Of a stretch of 64,000 nt of DNA, positions 20,122 to 28,229 are shown piece after piece (positions within the stretch are counted from its first letter, which is position 1; every line of letters starts with the position of its first letter). The stretch covers positions 259,778 through 323,777 of the forward strand of contig DGLA01000002.1 in assembly GCA_002387205.1 (NCBI GenBank), written 5' to 3'. Origin of the DNA: Stutzerimonas stutzeri (GTDB lineage: Bacteria; Pseudomonadota; Gammaproteobacteria; Pseudomonadales; Pseudomonadaceae). Under the pieces are notes generated by a model. That model was not told where the DNA came from and made no database searches. It saw only the letters and a program-made list of their open reading frames with translations. The position numbers and the translations under genes were made by a program.

Positions 20122-21366
20122 TTATTGCAACGCCAGCGCCTGGCTGGCTGCCTTGCGTTCGGCCTGCCAGTCGGCCTGGGAGGGAGCGGCCTGGTCGCCG
20201 GTAAGACGGTGAACGATCTCGAAATAGTCCTGCTTGAAGCGGTCCCTGAGAACCTCCTCACGAGGTTTGACCCTGACGGCATATACGGTCTGCACGTTCT
20301 GATGATCGAAAGCCCGCCATTCCTGTGGCCCTTTAAGCAGGCTGTAGCGGTGGCCTTCCAGTGCGGAAATGATTTGCTCGCTGTTCAGGCTGCGGGCGCG
20401 GGTCGCAGCGTCTGCCCATTGGTAGACGATGCTGTAGGCCGATGCTGCGGAGCTGGACGGGTGGGTCTGGTAGCGTTCATCGTAGCGCTCGACGAACTTC
20501 TGGCCGGCGACCGAGCCTTCCAGCTCCGGCACCCGCCAAGTCCATGGCTCGGTGCCCAGTACCCCGCGCATGATGTCCGGGCCGGCGGTTTCGACCATGC
20601 TCTGGGTCAGGTTGGGCACGGCCACTTGCATCTTCTTGTTCAGCCCCAGCTCATCGGCAATGCGCATGGCGCGCACCAGGTCATCGCCGAAAAGCACCAG
20701 GACCAGAACTTCGGCATCGCTAGCCGCTGCTTTGTTCAAGGCTTCGCGATAGTCCGACAACCGTGCACCAGGAAATGCTGTCTTGAGCCCGGGGTGCCGG
20801 TTGATGTCCTCGGTCCCGGTTGCCTGGCGAAGCGAGCTCTCGCTGGTATGGCCCCAGGTGTAGTCGGATGTGATATAGAAATAGCGCTTGTTTGGCAGGT
20901 GCTCGTTTAGGTACTGACCCAGGACCCTGGCGCTCATCCAGGCGTTATTGCACTCTCGGAACATGTACCTATGGCCGTCCTTGCCTGTCGTGTCGTTTGA
21001 ATAGGTGAGCGTGCCGAAATACAAGAGGCCGCGCTCCCTTGCGCGTTTGCCTGCGGCGATGGCGACGGCGCTCGACGCCCCGCCAAACAGCATCGCGACG
21101 CCTTCGTCAGCGAGTTTGTCAACGTTGGCGATGGCCTTTTCCGGGCGTGAGGCGGAGTTGCGGCTTGATAGTTGAAGAGGGCGGCCAAGCACACCGCCAT
21201 TGGCATTGATCTCTTCGATGGCGAGCAGCGCGCCGCGCATCTGCGCGAGACCTTCTTCCTTATAGCTACCGGTGCGTGGATAGTTGAGGCCGAGGGTAAT
21301 GGGGTCGGCAGCCTGGGCGGCAATACAGAAACCCAGCCCCATAGCCAAGAGGGTCGTCCGTTTCAT
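20122..21366 (-). CDS. Periplasmic branched-chain-amino-acid-type binding protein
   Basis: A type I periplasmic binding protein of 414 residues with signal peptide MKRTTLLAMGLGFCIAAQA. It shows the LivJ-like pattern ITLGLNYPRTGSYKEEG and AIEEINANGGVLGRP, then a second lobe with LVLVLFGDDLVRAM and GVLGTEPWTW. No ABC permease or ATPase gene is nearby, so it may serve a distant transporter or a sensor. The ligand (amino acid, amide, short organic acid) is not evident. Confidence 0.82.
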   Translation of the reverse strand: MKRTTLLAMGLGFCIAAQAADPITLGLNYPRTGSYKEEGLAQMRGALLAIEEINANGGVLGRPLQLSSRNSASRPEKAIANVDKLADEGVAMLFGGASSAVAIAAGKRARERGLLYFGTLTYSNDTTGKDGHRYMFRECNNAWMSARVLGQYLNEHLPNKRYFYITSDYTWGHTSESSLRQATGTEDINRHPGLKTAFPGARLSDYREALNKAAASDAEVLVLVLFGDDLVRAMRIADELGLNKKMQVAVPNLTQSMVETAGPDIMRGVLGTEPWTWRVPELEGSVAGQKFVERYDERYQTHPSSSAASAYSIVYQWADAATRARSLNSEQIISALEGHRYSLLKGPQEWRAFDHQNVQTVYAVRVKPREEVLRDRFKQDYFEIVHRLTGDQAAPSQADWQAERKAASQALALQ

Positions 21367-21611
21367 CGCTAGATCCTTGTTGTATTTATTAGGTTGGCAA
21401 CTCTTTTTACCGCGTCCTGCGACGCTTCGTCACGCGTCCATTGGCTGGAGAACGAGACCTGGATCACAGCTTGGTAGTACCCACCTTCACAAGCGTAGAG
21501 GCGCAGGCCTGTTGCGCTGACGGCATCACGCCTTGGTTTCCGTCAGCGGGCAAATTGACTCGGTAAAGGTGATTCCTTAGGGTGCCGGCTCCGCCAAGCA
21601 GGAATCCACCA

Positions 21612-22307
21612 ATGACACAGGACCATCGCGTCAAGCTCGAGGCGAGCTGGAAAGCAGCCCTGCAGGATGAGTTCGAAAAACCGTACATGAAGGACCTGGG
21701 CGCTTTTTTGCGAGCTGAGAAGGCGGCCGGCAAGATCATCTATCCACCGGGACCCCTTATCTTCAATGCGCTGGATTCGACACCGCTGCCGCAGGTGCGC
21801 GTGGTCATCCTGGGGCAGGATCCCTACCACGGCTTCGGACAGGCGCATGGGCTCTGCTTCTCAGTTCAGCCAGGAGTGGCCCCGCCGCCCTCGCTGCAAA
21901 ATGTCTTCAAGGAGCTAAAGCGCGATTTGAATCTTGAGATTCCGCGACATGGTTACCTCCAACACTGGGCTGATCAGGGCGTATTGATGCTCAACACTTC
22001 GTTGACCGTGGAGCAGGGAATCGCAGGCTCGCATGCAAAGAAGGGCTGGCAGCAACTGACCGATAGGATCATCGAAGTGGTAAGCGAGCAGCGCCCGAAT
22101 GTGGTGTTCATGCTCTGGGGGGCTCATGCACAAAGCAAGGCCAAGCTGATCGATCCGACCCGCCATCTGATGCTCAAGTCTGTGCATCCGTCGCCGCTGT
22201 CGGCACATCGGGGATTCATCGGCAATGGGCACTTCAGCCGCACCAATCAGTTCCTGGCCAAGCATGGTCTGGGGTCGATCGACTGGCAATTACCTGCGCA
22301 ACCGTAA
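21612..22307 (+). CDS. ung: Uracil-DNA glycosylase
   Basis: Removes uracil from DNA (family 1 UDG). The ATG at 21,612 after AGGAAT gives 231 residues. The catalytic water-activating Asp is in VVILGQDPYHGFGQAHG, the uracil-binding stretch is LMLNTSLTVEQG, and the C-terminal DNA-intercalation loop is HPSPLSAHRGFIG. All motifs intact. Confidence 0.97.
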   Translation: MTQDHRVKLEASWKAALQDEFEKPYMKDLGAFLRAEKAAGKIIYPPGPLIFNALDSTPLPQVRVVILGQDPYHGFGQAHGLCFSVQPGVAPPPSLQNVFKELKRDLNLEIPRHGYLQHWADQGVLMLNTSLTVEQGIAGSHAKKGWQQLTDRIIEVVSEQRPNVVFMLWGAHAQSKAKLIDPTRHLMLKSVHPSPLSAHRGFIGNGHFSRTNQFLAKHGLGSIDWQLPAQP

Positions 22308-22332
22308 AAGAGAGACGCCGCGGCGCGGCGTC
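22308..22332. terminator. Hairpin between ung and the DUF4142 gene
   Basis: GACGCCGCG and CGGCGTC form a GC-rich stem in the short convergent gap. There is no clear T-run on the + side, so it is a weak or rho-assisted terminator. Confidence 0.5.
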
Positions 22333-22343
22333 CTGAGGGGTGA

Positions 22344-22865
22344 TTACTGCTTGCTGCCGTGCTTCGATGCAAGCTCCTGGGCGTGCTGGAGGTGTTGCTC
22401 GAGAGTCGGCAGGGTGGATTCGGCGAACTGCTTGAGTTCGGCGTTTTCGCCATTTTTCGCATACTCGCGGAAGAGCTCGATGGTTTGCTCGTGAGCCACT
22501 ACCTGGTTGTTGGCATAGGCTTCGTCGAAGTTTTCCCCATCACGTAACTTGAGGATCATGGCCTTGGCCTTGTCCATCAGCGCCGCTTCGTCTGACATCT
22601 CCAGATCTTCATGTTGCCCTGCCAGTTCTGCCAGCTTCTGGTTTGCCTTGGTGTGATCATCGATCATTTTCTGGGCGAAGCTTTTGACGTCTTCAGCGGT
22701 GCCCTTATCGAGCGCCATCTTGGCGGTTTCGATTTCCGCCATACCCTTGGCTGATGCCTCGTCAACGAAGTTTTCACCGTCGGCCGCCAGGGCAAAATTT
22801 GCCGCGACGCTGAATAGCAGGGCTGTCGTGCCCGAGAAAAAGGCTTTGGTTGTAAAAGTCATCAT
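22344..22865 (-). CDS. DUF4142-type periplasmic protein
   Basis: 173 residues with signal peptide ending NFALA-AD and a mainly helical, acidic mature part. The repeat-like helices (DEASAKGMAEIETAKMAL, KSFAQKMIDDHTKANQKL, VAHEQTIELFREYA, LPTLEQHLQHAQELA) fit the ferritin-like DUF4142 family, small envelope proteins with no settled function. Two adjacent Met codons make the exact start ambiguous by one residue. It is monocistronic. Confidence 0.8.
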   Translation of the reverse strand: MMTFTTKAFFSGTTALLFSVAANFALAADGENFVDEASAKGMAEIETAKMALDKGTAEDVKSFAQKMIDDHTKANQKLAELAGQHEDLEMSDEAALMDKAKAMILKLRDGENFDEAYANNQVVAHEQTIELFREYAKNGENAELKQFAESTLPTLEQHLQHAQELASKHGSKQ

Positions 22866-23057
22866 TGTCTCCTCCGTCTACCTGGCAAGCTTTGTGTCGC
22901 CAGAGGCGTGGCCACTGGCTGCACTAGCGAGATGCGGCAAGAACGCCGTCTATGTTGTGACTGGAACGCGAAAAAACGGTTCCTGGCACACCGGCAAACG
23001 GTCGGGTCAACGGAGCGGGAGTGTCGGTAGAGGCGCCGCCGGGCGCCCGTGCCAACT

Positions 23058-23894
23058 TTACTGCAGCATGCTCATCGCGGCATCCATGGCTGCCGACAGG
23101 TCTTCGTCTTCCTGCTGCAGCGTGCTTGGGTCGATACCCAGCCTTGCGAAGGCCGGGATCTGGTTCCAGTCCAGTTGAGCGAAAGGGTGGGAGGTGCCGA
23201 TGTAGCTTTGCAGGGTCGACACCTGGACAATATCGACGTAATCGACCTTCTCGGAGGCACGGGAGAAGTCCAGGTATTGGCCAGGTACCGACGCGATCGG
23301 CTCCGGGAATTCCCAGGCGCGGAGGATTTTTTCCCCGATTATCGGGTGGATCCGGTCGATGACGTGGTTGAGGCTGATCGAGTCGCCGAGCAACGCGCTG
23401 TGTTCCTCGGCGTACGTCAGGATTGGCAGAACGCCGATCTGATGGACGAGGCCGGCCAAAGTCGCCTGATCTGGAGGGAGGCGGGTAAAGTTACGGCATA
23501 GTACATAGCTAATCGCGGCAACTTCGGTGCTCTTGTTCCATACTTCACGCATCTTGCGATCGACCACATCGGTAGTCGCCTGGAACATCTGTTCCATGGC
23601 CAGGCCTGTCGCCAGGTTTGATGTGTAATTAATTCCCAGGCGGCTGATTGCCATCTGCAGGTCGTTGATTTCCCGATTCGAGCGCAGCAATGGGCTGTTG
23701 ACCACCTTGATGATGCGCGCAGTGAGCGCGGTGTCGTTACCGATCACCTTTGCCAGCGTGGGAATGCTGACGTCTGGATCCTCGGCGGCTTCACGTACAC
23801 GCAAAGCAACTTCCGGTAGCGTCGGCAGGACCAGCTGGTCATTCTCGATGGCCTGCAACAGGTCCCGTTGGACTTTATCGGCAAGGGTGGTCAT
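23058..23894 (-). CDS. HDOD-domain signalling protein
   Basis: A 278-residue HDOD (HD-related output domain) protein. The domain runs from about residue 20 (LPTLPEVALRVREAAEDPDVSIPTLAKVI...) to about 215, with the family patterns IGNDTALTARIIKVVNSP and ISRLGINYTSNLATG. There is no fused GGDEF or EAL domain. HDOD proteins in bacteria act in signalling and stress responses; the specific role is unknown. The order HDOD-ygfZ is as near PA0758-PA0759 in P. aeruginosa. Confidence 0.85.
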   Translation of the reverse strand: MTTLADKVQRDLLQAIENDQLVLPTLPEVALRVREAAEDPDVSIPTLAKVIGNDTALTARIIKVVNSPLLRSNREINDLQMAISRLGINYTSNLATGLAMEQMFQATTDVVDRKMREVWNKSTEVAAISYVLCRNFTRLPPDQATLAGLVHQIGVLPILTYAEEHSALLGDSISLNHVIDRIHPIIGEKILRAWEFPEPIASVPGQYLDFSRASEKVDYVDIVQVSTLQSYIGTSHPFAQLDWNQIPAFARLGIDPSTLQQEDEDLSAAMDAAMSMLQ

Positions 23895-23936
23895 GGCATT
23901 CCTTTTCTGTGATTCATGTGAACGTGGGGCCGGCGA

Positions 23937-24884
23937 CTAACGCTGGATTTCCCTGTCCGGGTCCAGGTTGTATGGAAGATCAAGCAGCGTCAGTGGCAGT
24001 CCATCAGGCGAGCCGACGAAAATGCGACCATCCGCGGCGGCGTCTTCCTGCAATACCGCCAGAACCTCCAGCGCACCGTCAGCCTTGGCTGCAAGTACGA
24101 CCTCGCCCACGCTGGAGCCATGTACGGGTGAAAACAGTTCCATTCCCGGGGCAGGGAGGTCGGTGTCGCTGTCGGTCGCGGCGAGGCGATGCAGTCGACG
24201 CTTGAGCTTGCCGAGGTATTGCATGCGGGCGACGATTTCCTGGCCTGTGTAGCAACCTTTCTTGAAGCTGACGCCACCTACGGCCTGCAGATTGATCATC
24301 TGCGGGATGAACATCTCCCGGGTGGCGCCAACGACCTGACCGATTCCTGCACGAATCTGTGCCAGCAGCCAGGCATCAAGAGGAGCCTCGCGTAGCTGGG
24401 TCGCAAGCCTCGCATGGATGGTGTCAGCCACTGCTGTTCGCGCCCAGAGTTCGGCCCGCCCGTCCGAGAGGCGTACCGCTATCAATCCATGTGCCGACGT
24501 TACCATGTCAGGTGTCTGCGCAAGATCCAGACCGAGCGTGACCAGCACTCCATCACCGCCATTGAGGCCATAGCGCACCCACTCGGCGCTCTCGTCGGTG
24601 AGTTTGGATTTCGAGAAAACCGCGAACCTCGAGAGATCGGCCAGTTGCGTTGCAACCAGCTCCCGGTCCATCGCCAGCACGAAGCCATCGCCTTCCGGCA
24701 GGATGCGAAAGCTTGACTGCATGCGTCCCTTGGGCGTGCAGCGAGCACCGAGGCTGGAATGTTCGGAATCCAGGTAGTTGAGATTGCACGTCAGCTGTCC
24801 CTGCAGGAACTTGCTCGCATCCGGGCCGCGTACGGCCAGGACGCCTTCATGCGACAAAACGGAGAAAAAACCAGTGTCTGTCAT
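23937..24884 (-). CDS. ygfZ: Folate-binding tRNA-modifying protein YgfZ
   Basis: GcvT-like tetrahydrofolate-binding protein that helps repair or assemble Fe-S enzymes such as MiaB. From the ATG at 24,884 it has 315 residues. The diagnostic K-G-C-Y-T-G-Q-E signature is in FKKGCYTGQEIVARM with the essential Cys. It is divergent from sdhE, an arrangement conserved across gamma-proteobacteria and consistent with a shared role in succinate dehydrogenase cofactor assembly. Confidence 0.93.
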   Translation of the reverse strand: MTDTGFFSVLSHEGVLAVRGPDASKFLQGQLTCNLNYLDSEHSSLGARCTPKGRMQSSFRILPEGDGFVLAMDRELVATQLADLSRFAVFSKSKLTDESAEWVRYGLNGGDGVLVTLGLDLAQTPDMVTSAHGLIAVRLSDGRAELWARTAVADTIHARLATQLREAPLDAWLLAQIRAGIGQVVGATREMFIPQMINLQAVGGVSFKKGCYTGQEIVARMQYLGKLKRRLHRLAATDSDTDLPAPGMELFSPVHGSSVGEVVLAAKADGALEVLAVLQEDAAADGRIFVGSPDGLPLTLLDLPYNLDPDREIQR

Positions 24885-25033
24885 GTCGGGTCGCCGTAAA
24901 GAATCCGGGCGCGCATCATAGCAGGACGTCGCCAAAACGCAGCGTGCTCTAGGTGTCACTGTCGAGACACGAACAGTCCCCGGGCTGGCGCAGCAGTCGT
25001 TATAATCCGGCGCTTCTAGTCGGGAGCATTTGC

Positions 25034-25288
25034 ATGGTCGAACAATCGGAACTTAATCGCCTGTTCTGGCAGAGCCGTCGCGGCATGCTCGAGCTCGATG
25101 TCTTGCTGGTGCCCTTCGTGCAGGAGGTCTATACGCATCTGAGCGACGAGGACCAGGCGCGCTATCGTAAATTGCTCAGTTGCGAGGATCAGGACATGTT
25201 TGGCTGGTTCATGGAGCGAGCCGAGCCGGACGATGAGGATTTGCGATACATCGTGCGTATGATTCTCGACCGTGTCCAACCCAAGTGA
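25034..25288 (+). CDS. sdhE: FAD assembly factor SdhE
   Basis: Helps flavinylate SdhA (and FrdA). 84 residues with the essential RGxxE pattern in SRRGMLELDVLL near the N-terminus and a compact helical fold thereafter. The ATG at 25,034 has GGGAG 9 bp upstream. Its 3' end overlaps ygfX by 17 bp. Confidence 0.93.
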   Translation: MVEQSELNRLFWQSRRGMLELDVLLVPFVQEVYTHLSDEDQARYRKLLSCEDQDMFGWFMERAEPDDEDLRYIVRMILDRVQPK

Positions 25289-25727
25289 TCAGCGCTTCGA
25301 ATGCAGGTGGCAGAGGTCGAATCCGCTGTTGGTCTGCTATGCATCTGTTTGGCTGACAGCGGTCATTTCCTTATTGGTGTTGCCGGTTCCGACCTGGCTC
25401 GCGTCTCTGGGCCTGTCGGTCTGCCTGCTTCACGCCGCCTGGGTGGTGCCGCTCCGGATTCTGCTCCGGCGCGATTCGTCCTGGGTTGGGCTGCGTCACG
25501 ATAAGGCGGGCTGGGCCCTGCTCAGTCGGGGTGGTGATTGGCGGCCCATCCAGCTGCGTCCGGAAAGCCTGGCGCTGCCGCTGGCGGTCATACTGCGCTT
25601 CAACGTGCCCGGTTGTCGGTTTGCGCAAGGGATCTGCATCCCGCGCGGCTCGATGCCCCGAGAACTTCATCGTCAGCTGCGGGTCAGGTTGAAGTTCAGT
25701 CGTCGTAGGTGGGCGGCACCAGAATAG
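25272..25727 (+). CDS. ygfX: YgfX (CptA-like) membrane protein
   Basis: A 151-residue protein with a GTG start inside sdhE. It has two adjacent membrane segments (about residues 20-65: LLVCYASVWLTAVISLLV and WLASLGLSVCLLHAAW), then a soluble part with the family pattern WRPIQLRPESLALPLAVILRF. It is the usual partner of SdhE; E. coli YgfX was proposed as the toxin CptA. Its last 32 bp overlap, on the other strand, the displaced tail of nadB, which shows that the two genes were originally convergent neighbours. Confidence 0.75.
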   Translation: MSNPSDQRFECRWQRSNPLLVCYASVWLTAVISLLVLPVPTWLASLGLSVCLLHAAWVVPLRILLRRDSSWVGLRHDKAGWALLSRGGDWRPIQLRPESLALPLAVILRFNVPGCRFAQGICIPRGSMPRELHRQLRVRLKFSRRRWAAPE

Positions 25728-25885
25728 TGTCGACCGCCTCGGGCAGCAGCTCCGGATAATCCAGCGTGTAGTGCAGGCCCCGGCTTTCCTTTCGCTGCAT
25801 GGCCGAACAGATCATCAAGTCGGCCACCAGCGCCAGGTTCCTCAGCTCAATCAGGTCTCGGCTGACCTTGTAGTTGCTATAGAAC
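25696..25885 (-). pseudogene. nadB: Displaced 3' end of nadB (left junction remnant)
   Basis: This stretch encodes the last 62-63 residues of L-aspartate oxidase, reading FYSNYKVSRDLIELRNLAL and ending TILVPPTYDD, in the nadB frame and strand, but it has no start. It matches closely the C-terminus of the complete nadB at 32,445-34,049 (FYSNYRVTRDLIELRNLAL...TILTPPL) while the DNA of the last about 120 bp differs clearly. It is therefore the original host tail of nadB, cut off when the element inserted. It lies convergent to ygfX as expected for the native locus. Confidence 0.9.
25823..25885. other. attL: left attachment site of the nadB element
   Basis: A 63-bp block shared with 32,563-32,625. 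It is identical over 37 bp (25,823-25,859), differs over 11 bp, then is identical over 15 bp (TAGTTGCTATAGAAC, 25,871-25,885). Sequence to the left is nadB tail and ygfX; to the right, all similarity to nadB stops. Crossover occurred in one of the two identical parts; the sequence alone cannot say which. Confidence 0.85.
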
Positions 25886-25899
25886 CACCCTCAATGAGG

Positions 25900-25928
25900 C
25901 TCAAACCCAATGAAATCAAGGGTTTCAG
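25900..25928 (+). promoter_or_regulatory. Hairpin directly upstream of integrase start
   Basis: CTCAAACCC and GGGTTTCAG pair over 8 of 9 positions around an 11-nt loop, ending 3 nt before the integrase ATG at 25,932. No normal Shine-Dalgarno is visible. The hairpin could limit integrase translation; this is inference from position. Confidence 0.45.
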
Positions 25929-25931
25929 CCG

Positions 25932-27446
25932 ATGAGCCAGCAACACGAAGCTGCTACTGTTAGAAAACTGTTAGAAACTTCCCTCGCCAAACCGTGGCAC
26001 TACCGCCGATCCGGTGTGTATTACCTTCGGGTCCGTCCTCAGGGCTCTGTGGCATCCTGTACTGTCTCGCTCCGCACTACCGACCGACCTACCGCAATGA
26101 CCACCAGTAAGCAGCTCCAGACGGCTCTCAGGGCCTTCCACCTCGACAATCCCGACTCAACATGGCCTGAGCTACGCGACCACCTACGGTCCATCGCTGA
26201 GGACCTCCTGGCGACTCCTACGGAGTGGGAACTGCTGGATGCCATGGGGCTGACTTACTCGGACCTGAATGATGACCTGGGGCGAATCGCATCGACTGCC
26301 GCGCTGACCGTCCCTCAGGCCAAAGGCGTATCCATGGCGAGGCAGATCATGCAGGCGGCTGAGAGGAGGCTGGGAGGTGACCCAAGGCAGCTGGTAGGGC
26401 TGATAGATGAAATAGATAGCCAGATGGGATCTGATAGTCCCAACGCATCGTCTGTTTCCCTATCTGTAAGTCCACCTCAGGGACAACCTCAAGCCGTCCA
26501 CCAGCCACTCACTTTCGAGGCCCTGGCGGCGCTCTACATGGCCGAGCAGGCAGGCAACTTACAGTCCAGCACCATGCGCGACATAAAGTCGTCCTGCGGC
26601 GTCCTGGGGGATGCCCTGGGGAGCTTGGACATCAAGGTTCACACCCGGTCGGACCTTGTAGGGCTCAAGGAGAAGCTACTGGAGGACAGGGCGCCATCTA
26701 CGGTTAACAAGCTCCTGACTCGCCTATCCACTGTCCTGCTTTGGGCAGTCAACACGGGGCACCTTGAGCGAACTTATGACAAGGGCTTGAAGATCACCGG
26801 CAAGGCGTCTCAGAGCAAGCGCAGGGCGTTTTCTCCAGACCAGATACAGTCGATCATGGCCTATGCGAACGGCCTTCCAGCGGCCTCCTGGGAGCGATGG
26901 GCGCTATCCCTTGGGGTTATCGCTGGGCCGCGCATTGAGGAGCTACGCCAGTTGACCAGTGGTGACGTTAAGCAGGTTGGCAAAGCCTGGGTTATCGACA
27001 TCAACGAGGGGGACGGAAAGAACATCAAGAACCGTCATTCGGTCCGAGTGGTCCCGCTGGTAGACGGTGCCCTTGGGTTCGACCTTGAGGCTTTCTTGGG
27101 GTTTGTCCAGAGCAAGTCACAGCCAGGTTTACTTGAGTCTGCCGACAACTCAAAGGCTGCTCCTGTGCGGCTGTTCACTGTCGGTACAGGGCAATTCTCG
27201 GCGGTTCTAAATGGCACCCTCCAGTCGGTCGTCGGGTATGAAGCTGGTAGGGACCTCTCGTTTCACTCGCTGAGACATTCCATTGCTTCGCTGCTGAAGG
27301 CTCATGGGGTCTCGGCTGTGATTGCCCAAGCGATCCTGGGGCACAGCTCGCAGTCGATCACCTTCGACCTCTACGGAGGAGGGCAACAGGTTGGGGTAGA
27401 CAAGATGAAGGAGGCGCTGGGGGTGGCCTTTGGTGTGACCCAGTGA
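25932..27446 (+). CDS. int: Tyrosine integrase of the nadB element
   Basis: A 504-residue phage-type integrase. The N-terminus (about 20-60, WHYRRSGVYYLRVRPQGS) resembles the arm/DUF6538 region of phage integrases; a core-binding domain follows (about 195-275); the catalytic domain shows Arg in AGPRIEELRQL, Lys in GKNIKNRHSVRVVPL, HSLRHSIASLL (H-x-x-R), His in LGHSSQSITF and Tyr in FDLYGGG. It starts 47 bp from attL and reads inward. All catalytic residues are present, so it should be active. Target choice (3' coding end of nadB) is shown by the junctions. Confidence 0.93.
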   Translation: MSQQHEAATVRKLLETSLAKPWHYRRSGVYYLRVRPQGSVASCTVSLRTTDRPTAMTTSKQLQTALRAFHLDNPDSTWPELRDHLRSIAEDLLATPTEWELLDAMGLTYSDLNDDLGRIASTAALTVPQAKGVSMARQIMQAAERRLGGDPRQLVGLIDEIDSQMGSDSPNASSVSLSVSPPQGQPQAVHQPLTFEALAALYMAEQAGNLQSSTMRDIKSSCGVLGDALGSLDIKVHTRSDLVGLKEKLLEDRAPSTVNKLLTRLSTVLLWAVNTGHLERTYDKGLKITGKASQSKRRAFSPDQIQSIMAYANGLPAASWERWALSLGVIAGPRIEELRQLTSGDVKQVGKAWVIDINEGDGKNIKNRHSVRVVPLVDGALGFDLEAFLGFVQSKSQPGLLESADNSKAAPVRLFTVGTGQFSAVLNGTLQSVVGYEAGRDLSFHSLRHSIASLLKAHGVSAVIAQAILGHSSQSITFDLYGGGQQVGVDKMKEALGVAFGVTQ

Positions 27447-27459
27447 CAGGCTGAGCTGA

Positions 27460-27482
27460 GGTCTATACAGCCTGTAGAGACC
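27460..27482. repeat. Palindrome, GGTCTATACA type, copy 1
   Basis: Arms GGTCTATACA and TGTAGAGACC (9 of 10 pair) around GCC, 14 bp after the integrase stop. A second copy with spacer GAT lies at 27,751-27,773. A related GTCTAC/GTAGAC hairpin lies at 27,493-27,513. Confidence 0.7.
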
Positions 27483-27597
27483 GGGGCATTACGTCTACCT
27501 TTGAACAGTAGACCCGCCTGCATCTTCAGACACTCGCACAGGAATCTTGTGTGTGTGACGCTGGTGGCCTATGGGGATTCCGCAGACCCTTCGGTTC

Positions 27598-27624
27598 GGG
27601 TCTCTTATTTTACAAGAGACTCCC
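27598..27624. repeat. Palindrome, GTCTCT/AGAGAC type, copy 1
   Basis: GGGTCTCTT and AAGAGACTCCC pair with one bulged T around a 7-nt AT-rich loop, inside the N-terminal codons of the Bro-N gene. A related perfect 7-bp-arm copy (GTCTCTG/CAGAGAC) lies at 28,159-28,179. Confidence 0.65.
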
Positions 27625-27651
27625 GAGCATGACCTCCTGTTCATCGCTACC

Positions 27652-27668
27652 GCCAGCTTGCTGGCACC
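27652..27668. repeat. GCCAG/CTGGC hairpin, copy 1, at the frameshift
   Basis: GCCAGC-TT-GCTGGC followed by ACC. Related hairpins, all in the element, are at 29,190-29,203 (GCCAG/CTGGC), 30,191-30,203 (GCCA/TGGC), 30,290-30,303 (GCCAGC-TC-GCTGGC) and 30,334-30,349 (GCCAGA/TCTGGC). Copies 1-3 all continue ACCC. Confidence 0.65.
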
Positions 27669-27750
27669 CAGGTCGCCCGAGCGGCTGGCCTGAAGAACCC
27701 GAGCCAGCAGGCCAGCAGGCAGGCCACCTATGAGGAACTGGAAGCCGCTG

Positions 27751-27773
27751 GGTCTATACAGATTGTAGAGACC
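27751..27773. repeat. Palindrome, GGTCTATACA type, copy 2
   Basis: Same arms as 27,460-27,482 with spacer GAT. It lies within Bro-N coding sequence (residues GSIQIVET). Identity of both arms in two places 290 bp apart suggests a protein-binding site rather than chance. Confidence 0.65.
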
Positions 27774-28158
27774 AAAGCCCTCCGACTAAACCACCTGGAA
27801 GGCTGGAAGTCCCTGGAGATAAACGGGCGGCACGACATCCAGGCCCGCTCCTGGTTGTTCCCGGAGTCCACCACTTACAAGATGCTCCTCCGAGGCCATG
27901 CCCATCAGTCCCAGCAGTTTCGTGATTGGGTCTTCAAGGAAGTCCTCCCGTCGATCCGCAAGACCGGCTCCTACAACGTCAATGAGTCAACCACGGAGAC
28001 CGGCCAGCAGTTCGCCGGGGAGCTGGCGGCGCTGAATGACGCTGTGGCGGGCCTCCTGAAGCAAAACTCTACGATCCTGGGGATGCTCAAGGAACTGATG
28101 GAACGGCCCGTGGCGAGCTTCGCTGAGGCTCTCCCGAGTCCTTGGATTAATGTTACAG

Positions 28159-28225
28159 GTCTCTGTTTAAAGCAGAGACGTAAGGTTATGGCCTCCGGCT
28201 GCCTATATAAATTATGTAGACCGGG
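28159..28225. repeat. Two palindromes at the 3' end of the Bro-N gene
   Basis: GTCTCTG-TTTAAAG-CAGAGAC (28,159-28,179; perfect 7-bp arms) and an imperfect GCCTATATAA/TTATGTAGACC palindrome (28,201-28,222). Both share the outer GGTCT/AGACC character of the copies further left. Confidence 0.55.
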
Positions 28226-28229
28226 CTAA

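Larger units (their letters stand above)
27571..28229 (+). pseudogene. Bro-N antirepressor-like gene with an internal frameshift
   Basis: From an ATG at 27,571 the first frame reads MGIPQTLRFGSLILQE...HDLLFIAT, the usual start of a Bro-N domain. The domain continues one frame over as QVARAAGLKNPSQQASRQ, ...SWLFPESTTYKMLLRG and FRDWVFKEVLPSIRKTGSYN, hallmark Bro-N sequence, and runs to a stop at 28,229. The break coincides with a 17-bp stretch (27,652-27,668) that begins with the perfect hairpin GCCAGC-TT-GCTGGC; removing it would rejoin both frames as FIATQVARAAGL. Either a palindromic insertion broke the gene, or a -1 frameshift is used. A shorter protein could also start at TTG 27,855. Bro-N proteins in phages bind DNA or act as antirepressors. 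Confidence 0.7.
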
